The notes under the pieces are model-generated. The model worked only from the letters and a program-made list of their open reading frames with translations. It was not told the DNA's origin and did not search any database. A stretch of DNA of 64,000 nt from Dromaius novaehollandiae (lineage: Eukaryota > Chordata > Aves > Casuariiformes > Dromaiidae), in contig NC_088103.1 in assembly GCF_036370855.1 (NCBI RefSeq), positions 13,455,404-13,519,403 on the forward strand, in the 5' to 3' direction. Made by a program: the position numbers and the translations under genes. Below are positions 60,401-64,000 of this stretch, piece by piece. Every line of letters starts with the position of its first letter. The stretch's first letter is position 1.

Positions 60401-63400
60401 AAGATTCATATGTATTTTGTAACTTATGGATACCTCTATGCACTGCTCAGGTGAGAAGGACTTGAGCAGAGTCTTCCTCAACTGGGTCCTCAGATGCCTT
60501 TGATAAAGAAACTGAGAAAAACTGGTGTCAGGTTTAGCCCGTTTGTGTTTTCTTGTTTGGAAAGCTTGTTCCTCAGTTTAAAGAACTTAAACTTTTGCTT
60601 TGCAGGAATAGACTTGTTATGCTTGCTATTGAAGCATCCCTAGCATCTGAAGCAAATTGTAGCAAATCTGATATTTTGAGGGGGTGCTTTCACTTCTCTG
60701 ACAGTGACAGACACAAGGGAGATGATGTTACTGACGGACCTTCCATGTAACTGCAACCCAAAAGAGTAGGAAAACCCCAGAGCTGGGGATTAGGGTGGAA
60801 TAGGGTTTTTAACTCCCTTCCTCACTCTCTTTCAAAAGTCAGTTGTCAAGTGAACAAACAGGAGGGGGAAAAAAAATTTGCTGTTACAGGTTGTTCAGAG
60901 TCCCTCTAGTGCAGGACACAGAGCAGAGAAAGCAAGAAGCTATAACTTCAGGAAAACTGTATTGCTGCTCTCAAAACCTTAAGATCTAGAGAATAAGCAA
61001 CTGTGAATGGTGTTTGACATAAAACTTTGCAACTGTATCGCAGACAAATACTTGAGTGGCAGAAAACTGAAACTGTTTACCAAGCCTTATAGTTGCCTTA
61101 TAGTTTACCAAGCTAGTTGCTGATCTCTTCATTTTATTCAGTAGATCAATGGGGAGAGAGACCAGAAGCCTAATTTGCAAGTTGACCTTCCCTGTGAAAT
61201 TAAATATGGCTATAAAAATACTTAAAGGCTAGTGGGCAAAAGATGATTGTAGTGATTTACATTTGTGAATCTGACTCCAGATATCTCCAGAGATACCCCC
61301 TGAGAACTGTGCGTTTTTTTGTATGTGACTTGAGTCTTTGTCAAGAATGCTATTTAATAAGCATTTTTTTCTTAACCAAAAGGGCATATTAACTAGAGGA
61401 GAGGAAAGGGGGCTGAAAGAGCTGTTAGGACCCTTCTTTCTCCCCCTCTTAATACCATATAGTGCAGTACATGTGCTCAGGTCATGTAATGCACAGTCCC
61501 TCCTCTTCTCTGTTCTGTGGTTCTGGACATCCTTAAATAGAGCTCCCTTGGAGTGTATTCAAGTGTATAAATATACATTACCCCTAACTGTTCATTTGTT
61601 ACTTCTAATTGTTCAGCTTGAATTTTAAGAATATAAAATTGTCACATGGCTGGGTACTAATGACCTTGTGCAGTAATGCAGTTATGGCTGAATCTAGGAG
61701 GAAGACAGTTTTATCCCCTTGATTTTTCACAACCTGGCTGTTTGCTGCACGCACAGATGCACACACATAGGTAATCTGAGCTCTCTTCTAAGACTTTGCA
61801 CTTTTTTACAGATAGCAACACTTATGGAGTTAGCTTTTTTGGTAGTGCTGGTGTCTTGTATTCAGTATTTGAGTGGTACAGAATAGTTAGAAATGCTTGT
61901 AGAAAAAACTTACAGAAATTCTTTGGGCAGTGAAGTGTTTTTCTTCTGTCATCTGGGTATTAATGCAATAACAAATACAAATTGACTATATATTTTCAGT
62001 GTCTAGTAACCTTATGTTAGGATTTCTGTTAAAGGTGTTTCCAGAACTGTTTCCTTTTCTCAATATAAGTAGCTTTATCTTATACCGTCAGGTTGGGAAA
62101 AACAAAGTAAAAGATACTCTGCTTTTCTCATATCTTAATATTTCCACAGAATTATCAGTCAGCTATGTTAGTATTGGCAAATCTTAACCTTCTTTTGGAA
62201 GATATATAGGTGAGGAGGAACTCTAGAAAGAGAAGTTGATGAAAGATTTGCCTGCTTCTGAAGCAAATGGAGAGTATCATTGTTTAAAGCGTAAAAAGAA
62301 ACTCAACACTTTGACTCATGAGTGACAAATTATAAGAAAAACAAAATTGTTTACTTGCATAACTGACCAAAGAGGAAGTTGTAATCTCAAACTTTGAAAT
62401 AAACCACTATTTTGAGTTCTGTGGTGTATCACATGAAACAAGGGAGAAACGAGGCCTTATTTCTTTTGAACTGTCTTAGGGTTTCTTGAATATATGTATA
62501 TATATTTTCTGTTATGTCTTCAGCCTGAGAATAAAATAAAGCTAAAAAACTTGCTCCAGAGGCCACAGAGGCTAAAAAGTGGGAAATGCTCATCATTCCT
62601 TAGTGAGAGAATGTTTTTTAAATCAGAAGTGGAAAGTGTGGCTTAGTGTTTTTGGCACAAAAACTACAAAGATGGCAACAACCATTTTATCTTAAAGTTA
62701 AGGCTTTACAGGCCTCCAAACCTGCTGTGACTGTTTGGAGCTTGCTGAAGTGGATCTGGTCTCTTTCCAAATAGTGCTAAGAGGTCCCTCTAACAGCTTT
62801 ATGGAAAGGCATTTTGGGAGCCATGAACAATACAAATGAATATTATATGTGCATTTGTCAGGTTGGACTTCCTGGAGTCAGGTTTTGGAGAAGAAAATGG
62901 AACAGGGGTGTGCTTCTGTACTTAGACTTCTTGCCAAGTGTTCTCACCACCTCATTTATTTATTTGAGCCTATCTGATTCCTTCCAGTCGCATCATTCTG
63001 GTGCTTACTCTTTTGAGAAAATGAGCAAGCAGGAGCACAGTGCAGAGAGGAATTTGAAAAGCAAATTCTTTTGGGGGTCTGTTGACAATGGTCGTAAAAT
63101 GTAAGCCAAGATAATGTCTTATAGGAGAACTATGCGGCACCAAGGATGGTGGTGGGGGATAGAATAAACTGTTTCAGGATCTGTGTGGACACCTCTGTAC
63201 ACAGAGGATCTTATGATCTAGGAAAAACCAATAATTTTTTAATTGATTATTTACCTGTAGGCTAATTTTGTCTGAAGAGTTTAGCCATTCCTGTATGCAT
63301 AAATGTTATGAACATGACCACGTGCCTGTAGGAAGTAATGCAGACTATTAACTGCAGAGCTATAGGCATTTTTGCCAGACTAGGCCTTTAGAGAAAGCAT

Positions 63401-63727
63401 GCAAATTACAGGATCAATGCTACATTGCTCAGAGCTGTGTATGTGATGGCTTTTAGTTTTTTTCTTTCCCCCCTGAATTTTGTGATTCAAGTTTATTCTA
63501 CCAGTGTGTTGCTTCCTGAATAATGCTGTAGAGCCTAGAGAGTTCGCTTACTTTTACACTGCTGTAGTTGGTAGGATCTGCATCACTTTCTACTCCTCCT
63601 CCACTTGTGCGCCCTCAGTAAAAATGTCTATATGTTTTTCTATTCCCTAGTATGGGTAACAGCAAGATAATTGCTCCTCCATTAATAGTAATGTAATGCT
63701 GTTTTTCTTTCTTTTTGGCTGTTTCAG
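42020..63727 (+). other. ANK3: presumed ANK3 intron 1 (or intergenic)
   Basis: About 21.7 kb with no convincing coding exon. It is AT-rich with many A/T homopolymers: A runs at 46,609-46,636 (interrupted), 50,909-50,925, 51,424-51,445 and 55,705-55,721. There are C-rich runs near 44,049-44,066 and 52,424-52,444 and a short (CA)n at 42,845-42,862. A long first intron is typical of ANK3. If the first-exon call is wrong, this is intergenic. Confidence 0.5.
61074..61114 (+). repeat. short interleaved direct repeats
   Basis: gtttaccaagc occurs at both ends of the block, with ccttatagtt twice between them. It looks like a small local duplication. Confidence 0.7.
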
Positions 63728-63906
63728 GAAGGCACCTGAAAATACATTTGCATTCTGTTCGAATTTAGTGTGTGATGAATTGTTCTTCAGAGCAGGGATA
63801 TGTTCCTGAACTTGAGTATGGAAGTAGTAGCAGCATTGTGACTGTGAATATTAGCCTTCCTGGAAGATTCAGTATAAGATGCAGAAAACCAAATGGAAGT
63901 CCCAGG
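63728..63906 (+). other. exon-like block, candidate alternative 5' exon of ANK3
   Basis: A long pyrimidine tract and ctgtttcag precede the block and gtgagt follows it. Inside, ATG at 63775 opens 44 codons to the donor (MNCSSEQGYVPELEYG...), phase 0, with an upstream in-frame stop TAG. Spliced to the 42-kb exon, the leader frame would meet TGA after four codons, so the block would act as an alternative start or a non-coding exon. A second ATG near the 3' end opens another frame (MQKTKWKSQ). I do not recognise either peptide. Confidence 0.35.
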
Positions 63907-64000
63907 GTGAGTCTAAAAACCAAATCTTGTGCCAAGCTCATTTAATGAATAATAGGGCTGTTACTCTGTTACTGTAAGAAAGATTGGTTTAGCGAAGTAT

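Overview
The window is vertebrate nuclear DNA with spliced genes, CpG-island promoters and long non-coding stretches. The one gene that can be read completely is CDK1 (CDC2), the mitotic cyclin-dependent kinase, on the minus strand. Its seven coding exons join without frame error to 303 codons plus stop. The protein ends in a Lys-Ser-Thr-Leu-Pro-Ala-Asn type tail, as I recall for chicken and Xenopus CDK1 and unlike mammals. That tail, the compact introns, the absence of recognisable young transposons and the short gap to the next promoter suggest a bird, or at least a non-mammalian amniote. The species cannot be fixed from the sequence alone.

Layout. Positions 1-25.3 kb are intergenic. They lie 3' of CDK1, on the side where RHOBTB1 is expected from human gene order, but no RHOBTB1 exon is visible. 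The stretch holds simple repeats, a few ancient MIR-like and fold-back repeat relics, and a perfect 28-bp palindrome. CDK1 occupies about 25.3-33.9 kb. Its promoter lies in a CpG island (about 33.3-34.6 kb) and has the cell-cycle arrangement: an E2F-type site, two CCAAT boxes 33 bp apart, and a CDE/CHR-like pair just upstream of the inferred start. The opposite strand of this island has splice-donor-like sites that could belong to a divergent non-coding transcript.

From 34.6 to 41.5 kb is a short intergenic spacer with two strong inverted repeats. A second CpG island (about 41.5-42.5 kb) carries a plus-strand first coding exon in a strong Kozak context (Met-Ala-Ser-Ser-Ser-Ser...) with a good donor. 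From conserved gene order (ANK3, CDK1, RHOBTB1) and its sequence, I infer the 5' exon of the long ANK3 (ankyrin-G) transcript. The rest of the window would then be ANK3 intron 1. At its far end, 63,728-63,906, is an exon-like block with a strong acceptor and donor and a 44-codon open frame ending in the same phase as the first exon.

No prokaryotic system, CRISPR array, intact mobile element, tRNA or rRNA gene was seen. The most useful leads are the conserved CDK1 promoter grammar, the candidate alternative ANK3 exon, and several strong palindromes.
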